A DNA stretch of 64,000 nucleotides, from assembly GCF_034120055.1 (NCBI RefSeq), contig NZ_CP139368.1, positions 3,472,001 to 3,536,000 of the forward strand, given 5' to 3'. Position numbers and translations under genes: made by a program. The notes under the pieces are model-generated. The model saw nothing but the letters and a program-made list of their open reading frames with translations, ran no database searches and was not told the origin of the DNA. Positions within the stretch are counted from its first letter, which is position 1; each line of letters opens with the position of its first letter. This DNA is from Microbacterium rhizosphaerae (GTDB taxonomy: Bacteria; Actinomycetota; Actinomycetes; Actinomycetales; Microbacteriaceae). Shown in pieces: positions 9,001-15,297 of the stretch.

Positions 9001-10849
9001 ACCCGGTGGTCGCCGTCGTGCTGGTGCTGTCGACCGCGGCGGTCGTCGTCTGGTCGAGGTGCAGCACCGCGATGCCGGCACCGCTCGTCGCGTCCTTCGC
9101 ATCCGCCATCCCGATGAGGGTCGCGGTGTTCGTCGCGAGGATCGACAGTGCCCCACCCGCTGCGATGCGGGCCGTGCCGGCCAGCGTGGCGAGGGCCCCC
9201 GCGGTGACGGTGACGATGGCGACGGCGGCGTCGAAGCTGCTCGCGCTGGTGTTGCCCCCGGTCGAGCCGCCTTCATCCTTGCTGCTGTCGGATCCGACGT
9301 TCGCCTCGGCATCCACCGTCGAGGTCGCCGATACGGTCGTCGCACCGCTCGAGGTGATGACCGCGTTCCCGTCGACGAGTGCCGAGGCCTCCGAGTCGAC
9401 GATGGCGAGATCGCCGTACTTCTTGTTCAGAACGAACTTTCCGACCGTCGAGGACGCCGTCAGAGTCGCGTCCCCGTTGGTCGCGGTGATCACGGTGCCT
9501 GTGCCCGCGTGAACGCTGGCGTTCGATGTGACGTTCACGGCGTAGGCAGTCGCGTGGCCGGCGTCGGGAGTGACGGATGCCGCGGCATTCAACGTGACCG
9601 AATCGGCGGTGAGCGTCGAGCCCGTGACCTCGATGGTGGCGACCGCGCAGTGCGTGACCAGCGACGCCAGGCACGTCAGCGACGGGGCCCCGGTGATGTC
9701 CTCGGCGGCCTCGAGGTCGATGGCGCTTGCGGCGATCGTGATGCCCGGGGCGACGGTGATCTCCTCGAAGGAGGCGAAGAGCGCCGCCAGCGCGAGGGTC
9801 ACGTTCGTCGTGATCGTGAGCTTGTCGTGGCCCTTGCCGCCGAGCAGGCGCAGGTGTGTTCCGGCCGCCGTCGGGCCGTTGAACGACGTCTGCTCGAACG
9901 TGGGGCTCGCGTCGGTGGAGCGCAGCCGCAGCTGCGCGCCGTCCGCCTCGAGCACCGCGTTGTCATCGCTGTCGCTGAGGGTGAACTCGACGTCGCCGCC
10001 GCTGCCCGTGTCCGTGATGGGCTCGATGTTGGCGTACGTGATCGCCGTCGCGCCGATGTTGAGGACTCCCGAGTGTCCGTCGGCCGGCTGGGACGACAGG
10101 CCCGAGCCTCCCTGCGTCTTCAGGGTGTCGAAGCCGTCGGCACCGTCGAACGAGATCGCGATCGCCGGCGCTGCGCCCTCGAACACGATCGTGAGGGTGT
10201 CATCGCCGCCGGTGCCCACGACGTCGATGCGCGTCACATCGACGAGGTTCCGGGTCTCGCCGTCGAACGTCGCCGTGCCGTCCGCGTGGACGACGAGCGT
10301 CGCGTTCGCGGAGGTCATCTGGATGACCCACGGCGCGGGCGCGGGAGCCGCCGGCGCCGGTGCGCTCGAGTCGACGGGAGCCGGTCCGGGGTCGGCCGGA
10401 GCGGGCGCAGGAGCCGGGTCCGACGGAGCAGGGGCGGGCGCGGGAGCCGGGTCCGACGGAGCGGGAGCCGGGTCGGTGGGAGCCGGAGCGGGGTCGGTCG
10501 GAGTCGGTGCGGGGTCGCTCGTCACGATCGTCGGATCGCTGGGCGCCGTGGGATCGGTCGGCGCGGCCGACGGGTCCGAGCCGACGTCGAACGGGTGGAC
10601 GTCCAGGAAGGCGGCCTCGCCGACGACATCGCCGACGGGAGCGCCGTGCGGAGCCGCATCGGCGGCCGGAAGCGAGAGGTCCGGCTGCGCGGCCGCGGGT
10701 GCGGCCTGCGCGCTGACGGGGGTCGCGCCGAGAATCGTCGCGGTGTTGGGCGCCATCGCCGTCACGGCGAGCGCCACCGACGTGACCATGGTCACGGCGG
10801 CGAACCACCCCGTCCCACGGCCGCGTCCCCACACGGTCCCAGCGTTCAA
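1..10849 (-). CDS. Giant secreted beta-strand-repeat adhesin-like protein (C-terminus beyond window)
   Basis: The frame is open from a TTG at 10849 to the window edge, 3616 codons. An in-frame TGA lies at 10858-10856, so the start is this TTG (GAGG just upstream) or the GTG at 10834. Residues 1-49 are a signal peptide ending VSAQA. A Pro/Ala-rich linker follows (about 96-175), then thousands of residues of repeats of the kind VTVxA..A.IG.GA.V.AGGDV.V with Gly/Ala/Val-rich strands, as in very large filamentous adhesins. Embedded modules are three LP..G.Y-type units (about 1553-1717), two NG..V.Y.AGGG..IG.L.DG..YYV units (2769-2806, 2893-2945) and two CBM5/12-like units with spaced Trp residues (about 3440-3480, 3525-3567). 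Ser/Asp/Lys/Gly-rich linkers interrupt the repeats. A surface or matrix adhesin is my inference. The anchor lies outside the window. No internal stop was found. Confidence 0.85.
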   Translation of the reverse strand, partial: MNAGTVWGRGRGTGWFAAVTMVTSVALAVTAMAPNTATILGATPVSAQAAPAAAQPDLSLPAADAAPHGAPVGDVVGEAAFLDVHPFDVGSDPSAAPTDPTAPSDPTIVTSDPAPTPTDPAPAPTDPAPAPSDPAPAPAPAPSDPAPAPAPADPGPAPVDSSAPAPAAPAPAPWVIQMTSANATLVVHADGTATFDGETRNLVDVTRIDVVGTGGDDTLTIVFEGAAPAIAISFDGADGFDTLKTQGGSGLSSQPADGHSGVLNIGATAITYANIEPITDTGSGGDVEFTLSDSDDNAVLEADGAQLRLRSTDASPTFEQTSFNGPTAAGTHLRLLGGKGHDKLTITTNVTLALAALFASFEEITVAPGITIAASAIDLEAAEDITGAPSLTCLASLVTHCAVATIEVTGSTLTADSVTLNAAASVTPDAGHATAYAVNVTSNASVHAGTGTVITATNGDATLTASSTVGKFVLNKKYGDLAIVDSEASALVDGNAVITSSGATTVSATSTVDAEANVGSDSSKDEGGSTGGNTSASSFDAAVAIVTVTAGALATLAGTARIAAGGALSILATNTATLIGMADAKDATSGAGIAVLHLDQTTTAAVDSTSTTATTGSSVAVTATQSSTITPGATAGKGGATQNEKDANDPSRANGQANTSDGSIGVAGALAVAVLTATTIARIVGALISSAGAVQIHAAGTNTVATTADGGTTDGTGGSTGFGLGIGIAINIISALTQAFAQAADIAATGGVDISASNPATGDSTYNATATSGKKGSGTVTIAGSLAVNKIDSTTQAYLRGTGQYHGKNVALSARGSSKSHASATAKSDGTGAVGAGASVALTLVTTLVDADVDADAAPAGIAALTLTATGADEATTETTGGADGGTTATLTGVASIAIHNVKTTASVLSGATALTLGGGLTAHADQTAKATTTAKGATTAGSGATLAATISFALTSADHESDSSLNRDVTAGGDISMRADGTSTTSTTAEASAQGAPDTNGDTTGKDANTKSDDKLKNASSKTKGGAGGGTDTPKAQDESGATLSVAAAIAFDLVKSWTTAIVADGAHIVTTGALLLTTTNNTDASSSAKGTATNSTSIGIGAALAVTKVMLRNLAEVGIGASVQAHALTLSATVKTVGADDAHAFQATAEAGAGNTGGTLGLAGAFALDIVDEQTRADLRSDPAVGPAPIPPGVAIAGGGAVSMTAQSKSGGKASGKATQDGDATVGIGASFALTLVTQIVYAGIQQVADPTRGPPLTGAGAVSLTATQVVTLTTEATAGGKSGSVTIVPAVAITLATLHSSASIGAAASALTAASVTATASQTVTATTTAEGSATVGDTAGFGISLALAVLDDIVADSGSARSITATGAVAFQADQAVKVETTAKAAAKGADKSEGKDAGGKDVNKKADDNLSKASSQKQSETGTGSSTSSTPKAATNDNGGASLSIAGAIAINVVATTSKAWLADGITITSGDVVTLKSQANTDATATARGDSATKASVGIGAGVAVQKVTIVNRATTGASTINAAGLAVIATMKTTDDSDVVRHWTGSDWEIVESGEQLPGPSKDDIYFVKTTDGSDHNGTYTFDGSSWTIQDDAALQGTVDELPADAATDGYYLLTFAKDGHPAGSVWKKAGSTWTFVTKFTAETKSELPTDEIAENTWFHLTTADGSNVVGFYKRNGSHQWVVQPGATVVATDTYPASPTTDELIRFPEHEIVATAYAGSSDATSVGVAGALALNILSNTTEALVPNGAHVTLTGAGGKGAEVTARSIEYDSATATASAKVGNAVGVGASFALQVIDGSSVRAEIADGAAFTGGAGLTVQAWGQREMATTAKGGTASSGSVAITPVVPLVVSVDDTVTARIGTGAALSNTGEVKVTADHQLRVKTTGDAKAAGKKAAIGVDLAVNVIIGWATLAEIARSVTGTAVSVIATSLTHTEATSTASASGADEGGKSGDKESKDQVTGSDNKNPNTQGTGGATSGMPSSNGGTNGSNGANGASSTSGSQSGTGSGSTGVAAAVAVNWLSATSTARIAAGTTVIATTGTVVVRSSWDATANAFSMGSAINLKSDSAQVGAAIGLNVQDLTNLAQVGAGAHITGQTGITVEATQPAAGTGKCDAADTLQCGTYVVWGFAAGGGKSTAFAGSAAVQILLLKTYAQVDAGAVLSAPAGGITINAQRYFGIQALAIAGALSTNDGAAIGGSFVVNYFEITTSASLGANAAADASGAIALTANTKLIPLVPKVPKPLDGKVDWLKLSNVALAGGASSGGVAVTGAFIINILNVTTRAWIGDGAQVNQVVAVGGSGQTVAAKASDDLRLVDVGGSLSLSKSSASVGITVVVEVSNSDVRAWIGDNAAVRAGGAVTVEATSAEDWLVLAIAGGASAGSVAATGAVLVFVAGQGGSGPKTSARIGDSVVDVAGDVTVHAKKTVTAKLSSGNLAISTSSAGVGASVTVAVRDTVVTASIADGADVRAGGDLTVNAEQTGDYLLLAVGGAGGDSAGVGGSVTVDVLTDTTTASIGANAKVNCAGVSCTNSPAGLTQDVIVLASDHTTVLALAGILAIGGTAGVGVGVDVEVIHKTTSASIGAGTTVRANGDVVVQAISSDDIKSISVGGAFGGTAAVTVNVTVPAVTITTTATIGSGADVRAGGNVIVSADEAMTLYSIAGNISVGGTGAVGAGVAVPVVTKTTTALIDANARITALALAGHISHSVVNAGTYATNGVDIRFDPRGRLGGWPTPYPTSPLDPINGTGLEADHTILNLGYNHGFKNGQQVLYDAGGGAAIGNLTDGGTYYVFVVSPTEIRLCSGLDPPIAPNYDEPQCQGGYITMFLPAGAKMGENQRFVSTTDPGVKADQSPRFTAEHAVSVAGDYLVLPYVLYKDDGTTPMTLHNGDPVVYSAGGGAPIGGLVDGQTYYLFTPGNVNGIVDLNHVQLVKTKCEATGKASDCNTASDIPQASNPIDFTSTGSGRSQSLVPSGMLPAGPAADLGPQTISAPTRPGFTGVAVTASNSDYLGSIGIAAGGSGTFAVSISGAIAVVTVHTSATVGAGAKINCGDVACTTNDAAAATTQSVLVSAVNNFRTLGIAASIAVSGSAGVGASATVRVVELHTDATIAANAIVNAADDIEIHADALDSVISVNAAAGGGTVGVAGTVGVSVIHEYTNATTGNGVTLRAGNNIGVFAHSDSKLILITASIAAGYVGVGVGVGVAVVDKTTDAHLGQNNVVIVLANGAGLSGVDSGTISGSGFPQGTGRGLIVQSDSHEKLFGLVAGVGAGFVGVTVNVGVNIFTVTTRAFIDLGTTVNRDDHGTPLVTGDDTIVAGVNSAQDVIVTATDRFESLTFAGGVAGGFVGAAGGVDIGVASITANAYLAVGTDVWAGHDVSVTALGIKNVQSYAVSVGGGFVGAAGAVSVWSIGTAPTSSYSSDATGPQRGAWSPTEHYSTGDVVTTPGGHTWIAKQNSTGVAPVEGATWHEDHPQTATDGGGSDSGQQVADDTASGGGTQGWKSALGGAPTDTSTAFVLHGAYAANAYVTFGGHHYRALVAIADADQTPNLDTSRWQNADDDYRFRVTSGASQSNSTVGGSYGDSSAVSQQFTQPAPPAGITSGIYGR

Positions 10850-10990
10850 AGTTCCTCACCCGTCGGTACGAGAATCCGAAAATCCGTACGACGACGCGAG
10901 AAGCATCTGACCAGGTCAGCTCCCCCAAGCTTCACGGTCGGCGTCTGCTCATACCCCCAGCGGACGGATGAGCGGAACGATCCGAGGCCG

Positions 10991-11020
10991 AAGGTAGCCC
11001 GCGCGTCACGCGGACGTCAA
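10991..11020 (-). promoter_or_regulatory. Promoter of the giant adhesin-like gene
   Basis: Reading the minus strand, a -35 box TTGACG (11020-11015) is followed by an 18-bp spacer and a -10 box TACCTT (10996-10991). Transcription would start near 10984, leaving about 135 nt of leader before the TTG start. This contrasts with the leaderless style of many neighbours. Confidence 0.55.
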
Positions 11021-11065
11021 GGGCTTTCATCAGCGGATCTGGGTGAACACTCAGGAAAGAGCGAC

Positions 11066-11081
11066 ATGCCGAACCCGGCAT
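11066..11081 (-). terminator. Hairpin after ccsB
   Basis: ATGCCG, loop AACC, CGGCAT forms a 6-bp stem about 20 bases past the ccsB stop codon. There is no clear T tract. It is a plausible end of the cytochrome c operon transcript. Confidence 0.4.
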
Positions 11082-11100
11082 ACGGGCTCTGACCGGGGAT

Positions 11101-12162
11101 TTACTGCAGGCCGCTGTAGACGTGCAGGCCCTTGAAGAACATGTTAACAATGGTGAAGTTGAACATGACGGCGGCGAAGCCGACGATCGACAGCCAGGCC
11201 GATCGGGTGCCCCGCCAGCCCCGGGTGGCACGGGCGTGGATGTAGCCCGCGTACAGCACCCAGATGACGAAGGTCCACACTTCCTTGGTGTCGAAGCCCC
11301 AGTACCGACCCCACGCGTCATTCGCCCAGATCGATCCGGCGATGAGCGTGAAGGTCCAGCCGATGAAGCCGATGATCGCGAAACGGTAGGCGAGCGATTC
11401 GAGCGCGTCCGCCCCGGGCAGGGTGCGGAGGAAGCCCGGGCCCGTCTTGACCGGCTTCGCGTCCGGTCCGGCCGCGGACTCCTCGATGATCTTGCGCTCC
11501 CGCCGCGCCTGCATGAGCTGCGCGACCGACAGGCCGAACGCGATCGCGAACAGGGCCGTCGACAGCGATGCGACGAACACGTGGATGACGAGCCACACGC
11601 TCTTGAGCGGGTCCATCAGCGGGGTGATCGGCACGTAGAAGCCGACCATCGCGCCGCCCATGAGCAGCACGACCAGACCCGTGATGAAAGCGCCGAGGAA
11701 TCGCAGGTCGTAGCGGATCAGCACGATCAGATACACGAAGACGATCAGCATCGTCCCCGTGAGCGAGAACTCGTACATGTTCGACCACGGGACGCGTCCC
11801 GCGGCGATGCCGCGAGTGACATCGGCGCCGATGTGGAAGAGCAGGCCCAGGACGACCAGCGACGTGGCGATGCGGGCCCAGACCGGCCGCGAGCGCTCCG
11901 CGATGGGCGCGTGCAGCTCCTTCTCCGCGGCGCGCTCCTCGGCGCGCATGACGGATGCCGCGTCCCCGGAGGCGGTCGTCGAACCGCCGGCGGCGCCCGC
12001 GGCGACGAGTTCCCGGGCAGCCTCGCGCTCCGCCGCATCCTTCGCCTCGATCGCGAGCGCCGAGCGCTTCGACAGATCGATCGCGTATGCGATGAAGGCG
12101 AGGGCGTAGATCGCGACGGCCGTCCAGACGAGCAGGATCGAGATCGAGTCGAGCGAGGGCAT
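11101..12162 (-). CDS. ccsB: Cytochrome c biogenesis protein CcsB (ResC), System II heme handling
   Basis: 353 residues. With ResB it forms the System II cytochrome c synthetase, which moves heme across the membrane and attaches it to CXXCH motifs of apocytochromes. Several hydrophobic spans are visible: one at the N-terminus, a cluster in the middle and more towards the C-terminus. The tryptophan-rich heme-handling signature WGRYWGFDTKEVW lies near the C-terminus. A charged, Ala-rich cytoplasmic insert follows the first span (roughly residues 30-90). The ATG start sits 9 bases downstream of the resB stop. It is the last gene of a five-gene operon. No missing key residue was noticed. Confidence 0.93.
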   Translation of the reverse strand: MPSLDSISILLVWTAVAIYALAFIAYAIDLSKRSALAIEAKDAAEREAARELVAAGAAGGSTTASGDAASVMRAEERAAEKELHAPIAERSRPVWARIATSLVVLGLLFHIGADVTRGIAAGRVPWSNMYEFSLTGTMLIVFVYLIVLIRYDLRFLGAFITGLVVLLMGGAMVGFYVPITPLMDPLKSVWLVIHVFVASLSTALFAIAFGLSVAQLMQARRERKIIEESAAGPDAKPVKTGPGFLRTLPGADALESLAYRFAIIGFIGWTFTLIAGSIWANDAWGRYWGFDTKEVWTFVIWVLYAGYIHARATRGWRGTRSAWLSIVGFAAVMFNFTIVNMFFKGLHVYSGLQ

Positions 12163-12171
12163 GAGGTCAGT

Positions 12172-13923
12172 CTACGCCCGGTTTTCCGGGGCTCCGGAGG
12201 CGGTGGCGATCGTCCCCGCCGCCTCGGCGCGCAGCGCCTCGGCGTGCCTGTCCGCGACGGTGTCGACGGCCGCGCCGAGAGTCGGGTCCTCGCCGCGTGC
12301 GAGCCCCGCATACTCGAGCCGCACGGCTGCTGCATCCGGCCGGGCCTTCACCCACATGCGCCGGCGCGGCACGAACAGGGCGACCACGAGCCCCGCGACC
12401 GCGAAGGCGGCGAACAGCAGCACCCAGGGTCCTGCGGCGTCGTGGTGGATCGACAGCGACACGAAGCGCTTCACCGACTGGCTGCCGTCGCTCGAGCCCG
12501 CGGGCGACATGTCGTCGAACGTGATCGTGCCCATCCCCTTCGGCAGCGATGCCGTCTTGCCGGGCTCGAGCTCGATCGAGTCGACGCCGGTCTTCCCGCC
12601 GGTCAGCTGCGTCATGCCGGTCTGGTCGAGTGCGTAGACCGAGCGGGGCGTGCCGTTGTCGATGCCGAGGTCGCCGCCGTACACGTTGAGGGTCAGCACC
12701 GGATTCACGAGCGCGGGATAGGCCGACGTGAACGCCCCGGTGCTCATCTTGACGCTCGTCGGGTAGAAGAAGCCCACGAGCCCGAGCTGCTCGGGCAGAC
12801 CGTCCGGGATCTTGATGACGCCGAGCGACGTCAGGTTCGCGTCCTGCGGCAGGAACGGGATCGAGTCGTGGAAGACGATGTCGCCCTTCGCGTTGCGCAC
12901 CGTCACGGTCGGGGCATAGCCGTTTCCGAGCAGGTAGACGCGGTCGCCCGCGAGCTCGAGGGGGTGGTTCACGCGCACCTCGTCGCTGTGCGGCTGGCCG
13001 CCCTCCATCTGGGTCGTGACGTGGGCGACGAAGTCGCCGGCCTGCCCCGATCCGGGCTTGCCGTACGGCTGGTACGTGACGTCGAACTTCTTGAGCGACA
13101 GCGTGTAGGGGATCAGCGTGTCCGAGTTGACGAAGCGTCCCGGGTTGAACGAGTCGAAGTCGGTGAGTGCGTCGACGAAGGTCTGTCCCTCGACCACGAC
13201 GCGCTGGCCGGTGTACGTGAGTCCGCCCCCGATGCCGACGGCCAGCAGCACGCCGACGAGGGATGCATGGAACACGAGGTTGCCGGTCTCGCGCAGGTAG
13301 CCGCGCTCGGCCGAGACCGAGAACACGCCCCGGCCGTCGTAGCGCTCGACCCGGTAGCCGGCGCGCCGCAGCTGCTGCTGCGCGACGTCGATCGCATGCT
13401 CGGCGGCGATCGCGGCATCCGTTCCCGGTGCGAGGTCGACGACCTCCTCGCGGTGATCGGCCAGCCGCGAGAGGCGCGCCGGCGTGCGCGGCGGCCGTGC
13501 GCGCAGAGCCTGCCAGTGGTGCCGAGTGCGCGGGATCACGCACCCGATGAGCGAAATGAACAGCAGGATGTAGATCGCCGAGAACCAGGCCGACGTGTAC
13601 ACGTCGAACATCTGCATGTGGTCGAGGATCGGGAAGAGCGTGGGGTTGTCCTGCTTCCACTGCACGACGCCGTTCGGGTCGGCGCTGCGCTGCGGCACGA
13701 TCGATCCGGGCACCGCGGCGATGGCGAGCAGGAGCAGCAGCACGAGCGCGGTGCGCATGCTCGTGAGCTGACGCCAGCCCCACCGCATCCACCCCGCGAA
13801 GCCGAGCTTCGGGGAGGTCACCGAGTCGTCGATCTCGATGCCGTCGATCGCGTCGGACGGCCGGAGCGGGTCGGAGTCGGCGCCCGAGCTCGTCGACGGC
13901 TCGTCAGAGCGGAAGCGGGACAC
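12172..13923 (-). CDS. resB: Cytochrome c biogenesis protein ResB (Ccs1)
   Basis: 583 residues, GTG start overlapping the end of ccdA by 20 bases, so translation is probably coupled. ResB partners CcsB in heme delivery and ligation. The layout is family-typical: two membrane spans in the first 130 residues, a third near 210-235 (RETGNLVFHASLVGVLLAVG), a large extracytoplasmic domain of about 250 residues, and a last span near 490-520 followed by a basic tail. The N-terminus contains PSTSSGA, encoded by a sequence resembling the dispersed repeat seen in ccdA. Position and topology agree with the usual actinobacterial ResA-CcdA-ResB-CcsB cluster. Confidence 0.93.
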   Translation of the reverse strand: MSRFRSDEPSTSSGADSDPLRPSDAIDGIEIDDSVTSPKLGFAGWMRWGWRQLTSMRTALVLLLLLAIAAVPGSIVPQRSADPNGVVQWKQDNPTLFPILDHMQMFDVYTSAWFSAIYILLFISLIGCVIPRTRHHWQALRARPPRTPARLSRLADHREEVVDLAPGTDAAIAAEHAIDVAQQQLRRAGYRVERYDGRGVFSVSAERGYLRETGNLVFHASLVGVLLAVGIGGGLTYTGQRVVVEGQTFVDALTDFDSFNPGRFVNSDTLIPYTLSLKKFDVTYQPYGKPGSGQAGDFVAHVTTQMEGGQPHSDEVRVNHPLELAGDRVYLLGNGYAPTVTVRNAKGDIVFHDSIPFLPQDANLTSLGVIKIPDGLPEQLGLVGFFYPTSVKMSTGAFTSAYPALVNPVLTLNVYGGDLGIDNGTPRSVYALDQTGMTQLTGGKTGVDSIELEPGKTASLPKGMGTITFDDMSPAGSSDGSQSVKRFVSLSIHHDAAGPWVLLFAAFAVAGLVVALFVPRRRMWVKARPDAAAVRLEYAGLARGEDPTLGAAVDTVADRHAEALRAEAAGTIATASGAPENRA

Positions 13924-14683
13924 TGCCGATCACCCCTTGCAGTTGAGACATGAACGCGGTCCACACGCCGGTCACCATCAGTACGCCGAGGGCGACCAGA
14001 AGCGCACCCCCGATGAGGTTGACTGCGCGGATGTGACGGCGCAGGAAGGTCAGCGAGCGGGTCGCCCACCCGAATCCGAGCGCGATGAGGACGAACGGGA
14101 TGCCGAGCCCCAGCGAGTAGGCGAGACCGAGGAGCGCACCGCGCAGCGGGTCGGCCGCGTTCCACGAGAGGGCCATGATGGCGCCCAGTGTGGGGCCGAT
14201 GCAGGGGGTCCAGCCGATGCCGAGCGCGAGGCCGAGCAGCGGGGCGCCGACGAGGCCGATCTCGCCCCGCACCTGCGGGTGGACCGTCCGCTGCGCGAAC
14301 CCGAACAGGCCGATGAACACGAGGCCGAGCACGATCACGGCGACGCCGAGGATGCGCGTGATGATGTCCGAGTACAGCTGGAGGAACTGGCCGACCGTCC
14401 CACCCAGGATCGTCATCGAGACGAACACGACCGTGAACCCGGCGATGAACAGCAGCACGCCGAGCAGCAGACGCCGGCGCGCAGGCATCCCCGTCTCGGT
14501 CGCCGCGTCCATGGTCCCCGAGCCTGTCGAGGGGCGGGTCTGGACTGCGCCGCCGATGTAGCCCAGGTACCCCGGAACGAGGGGCAGCACGCACGGCGAG
14601 AGGAACGAGAGCAGGCCCGCCGCGAGCGCGATCGGCAGGGCGAGCCACAGGGCCCCATCGGCGATGAGGCCGCTGATGTTCAC
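13904..14683 (-). CDS. ccdA: CcdA-type thiol-disulfide transporter
   Basis: 259 residues, GTG start overlapping the resA stop (GTGA). CcdA passes reducing power from cytoplasmic thioredoxin across the membrane to the lipoprotein ResA, which reduces apocytochrome heme-binding cysteines. Six hydrophobic segments are visible, with the two signature cysteines in LSPCVLPLVPGYLG near the N-terminus and GWTPCIGPTLGA in the middle. The loop after the first span carries RPSTGSGT, encoded by a copy of a dispersed repeat (14515-14535), so part of this loop looks like inserted repeat DNA. The role is secure from sequence and context. Confidence 0.93.
   Translation of the reverse strand: MNISGLIADGALWLALPIALAAGLLSFLSPCVLPLVPGYLGYIGGAVQTRPSTGSGTMDAATETGMPARRRLLLGVLLFIAGFTVVFVSMTILGGTVGQFLQLYSDIITRILGVAVIVLGLVFIGLFGFAQRTVHPQVRGEIGLVGAPLLGLALGIGWTPCIGPTLGAIMALSWNAADPLRGALLGLAYSLGLGIPFVLIALGFGWATRSLTFLRRHIRAVNLIGGALLVALGVLMVTGVWTAFMSQLQGVIGSVPLPL
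14515..14535. repeat. Dispersed CCCC..GAGCCTGTCGA..GGGG repeat inside ccdA
   Basis: The plus strand reads TCCCCGAGCCTGTCGAGGGG with short complementary ends (CCCC/GGGG). The same element, in the form CCCTGAGCCCGTCGAAGGG, ends the tandem array at 37764, and a degenerate copy lies in aspS at 20569-20587. In ccdA it is read in frame as PSTGSGT. Similar short dispersed repeats are common in Microbacterium-type genomes, from general knowledge. Confidence 0.55.
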
Positions 14684-15297
14684 GAATTCTCCGTGAGGAC
14701 CGTGCTCACGATCGACGTCAGGATCGACGGATCCGGAAGCTCGCCGATGATACGGGCGGCCACGCGCCCGTGCTTGTCGAGCACGATCGTCGTCGGCGTC
14801 GCGCTGAGCGGCGTCGCCTGGGAGAAGTCGAACTTCACCTGGCCGTCATCCACCGCGATGATGCTCGGGTACGCGACCTTGTAGGTCTTCGCGAACGACG
14901 CGGAGGTCGCGGCCTGATCGCGCGTGTTGACGCCGAGGAACGACACCCTCTTGCCGCTCAGCTCCGTGAGCGCCTTGTCGAGACGCGGCGCCTCCGCGCG
15001 GCACGGGCCGCACGCGGCGTACCAGAAGTTGACGACCAGCACGTCGCCGCTGTAGTCGCCGCTGGAGACCCTCTTGCCCTCGTCGGTGGTGCCGGCGAAG
15101 ACGACGGGCGCCCCGCGGTCCGCCGGTGCGATCTCCTTCGTCTGGAAGTCGCCGGCCACATAGCCCTTGTTGTCGCCGCTCTTGTACTGGGCCGCGAGCG
15201 GGTTGTCGGACGTGCACGCGGCCAGACCGCCGACCAGCAGGAGGGCGAGCGCGGCGGATGCCGCGACCCTCGCCCTGCGTGACCCGAACCTGCTCAT
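14680..15297 (-). CDS. resA: ResA/TlpA-like thioredoxin lipoprotein
   Basis: 205 residues. It is an extracytoplasmic thiol-disulfide oxidoreductase that reduces apocytochrome c cysteines before heme attachment and is itself reduced by CcdA. The N-terminus is a lipoprotein signal: Arg-rich start, hydrophobic core, lipobox LAAC at about residue 28. The thioredoxin active site is WYAACGPCRAEAP, near residue 96. The later TPTTIVLDKHGRV contains the cis-Pro region. The ATG at 15297 is chosen because it gives this signal peptide and overlaps the upstream stop by ATGA. It is second in the operon. Confidence 0.93.
   Translation of the reverse strand: MSRFGSRRARVAASAALALLLVGGLAACTSDNPLAAQYKSGDNKGYVAGDFQTKEIAPADRGAPVVFAGTTDEGKRVSSGDYSGDVLVVNFWYAACGPCRAEAPRLDKALTELSGKRVSFLGVNTRDQAATSASFAKTYKVAYPSIIAVDDGQVKFDFSQATPLSATPTTIVLDKHGRVAARIIGELPDPSILTSIVSTVLTENS

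Larger units (their letters stand above)
10850..11100. other. Non-coding gap between ccsB and the giant gene
   Basis: 251 bases with no convincing gene. It holds the cytochrome-operon hairpin (11066-11081), the promoter of the giant gene (10991-11020) and a 5' leader of about 135 nt. Within the leader is a 13-bp palindrome, CTGACC-A-GGTCAG on the plus strand (10907-10919), and a weaker inverted pair around 10861-10895. I do not recognise a known riboswitch. Confidence 0.6.

Noticed and set aside
10372..10530. Pro/Ala/Asp-rich repeats near the giant gene start as a mobile or junk repeat
   Set aside because: They read in frame as a PAPAPSDPAP-type linker just after the signal peptide, common in cell-surface proteins.
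155..11092. A very long plus-strand open frame of about 3645 codons covering the left end
   Set aside because: It is the exact antisense register of the giant minus-strand gene. Its product is an unstructured Arg/Asp/Val/Gly mix without any domain, while the minus strand gives a signal peptide and ordered repeats.
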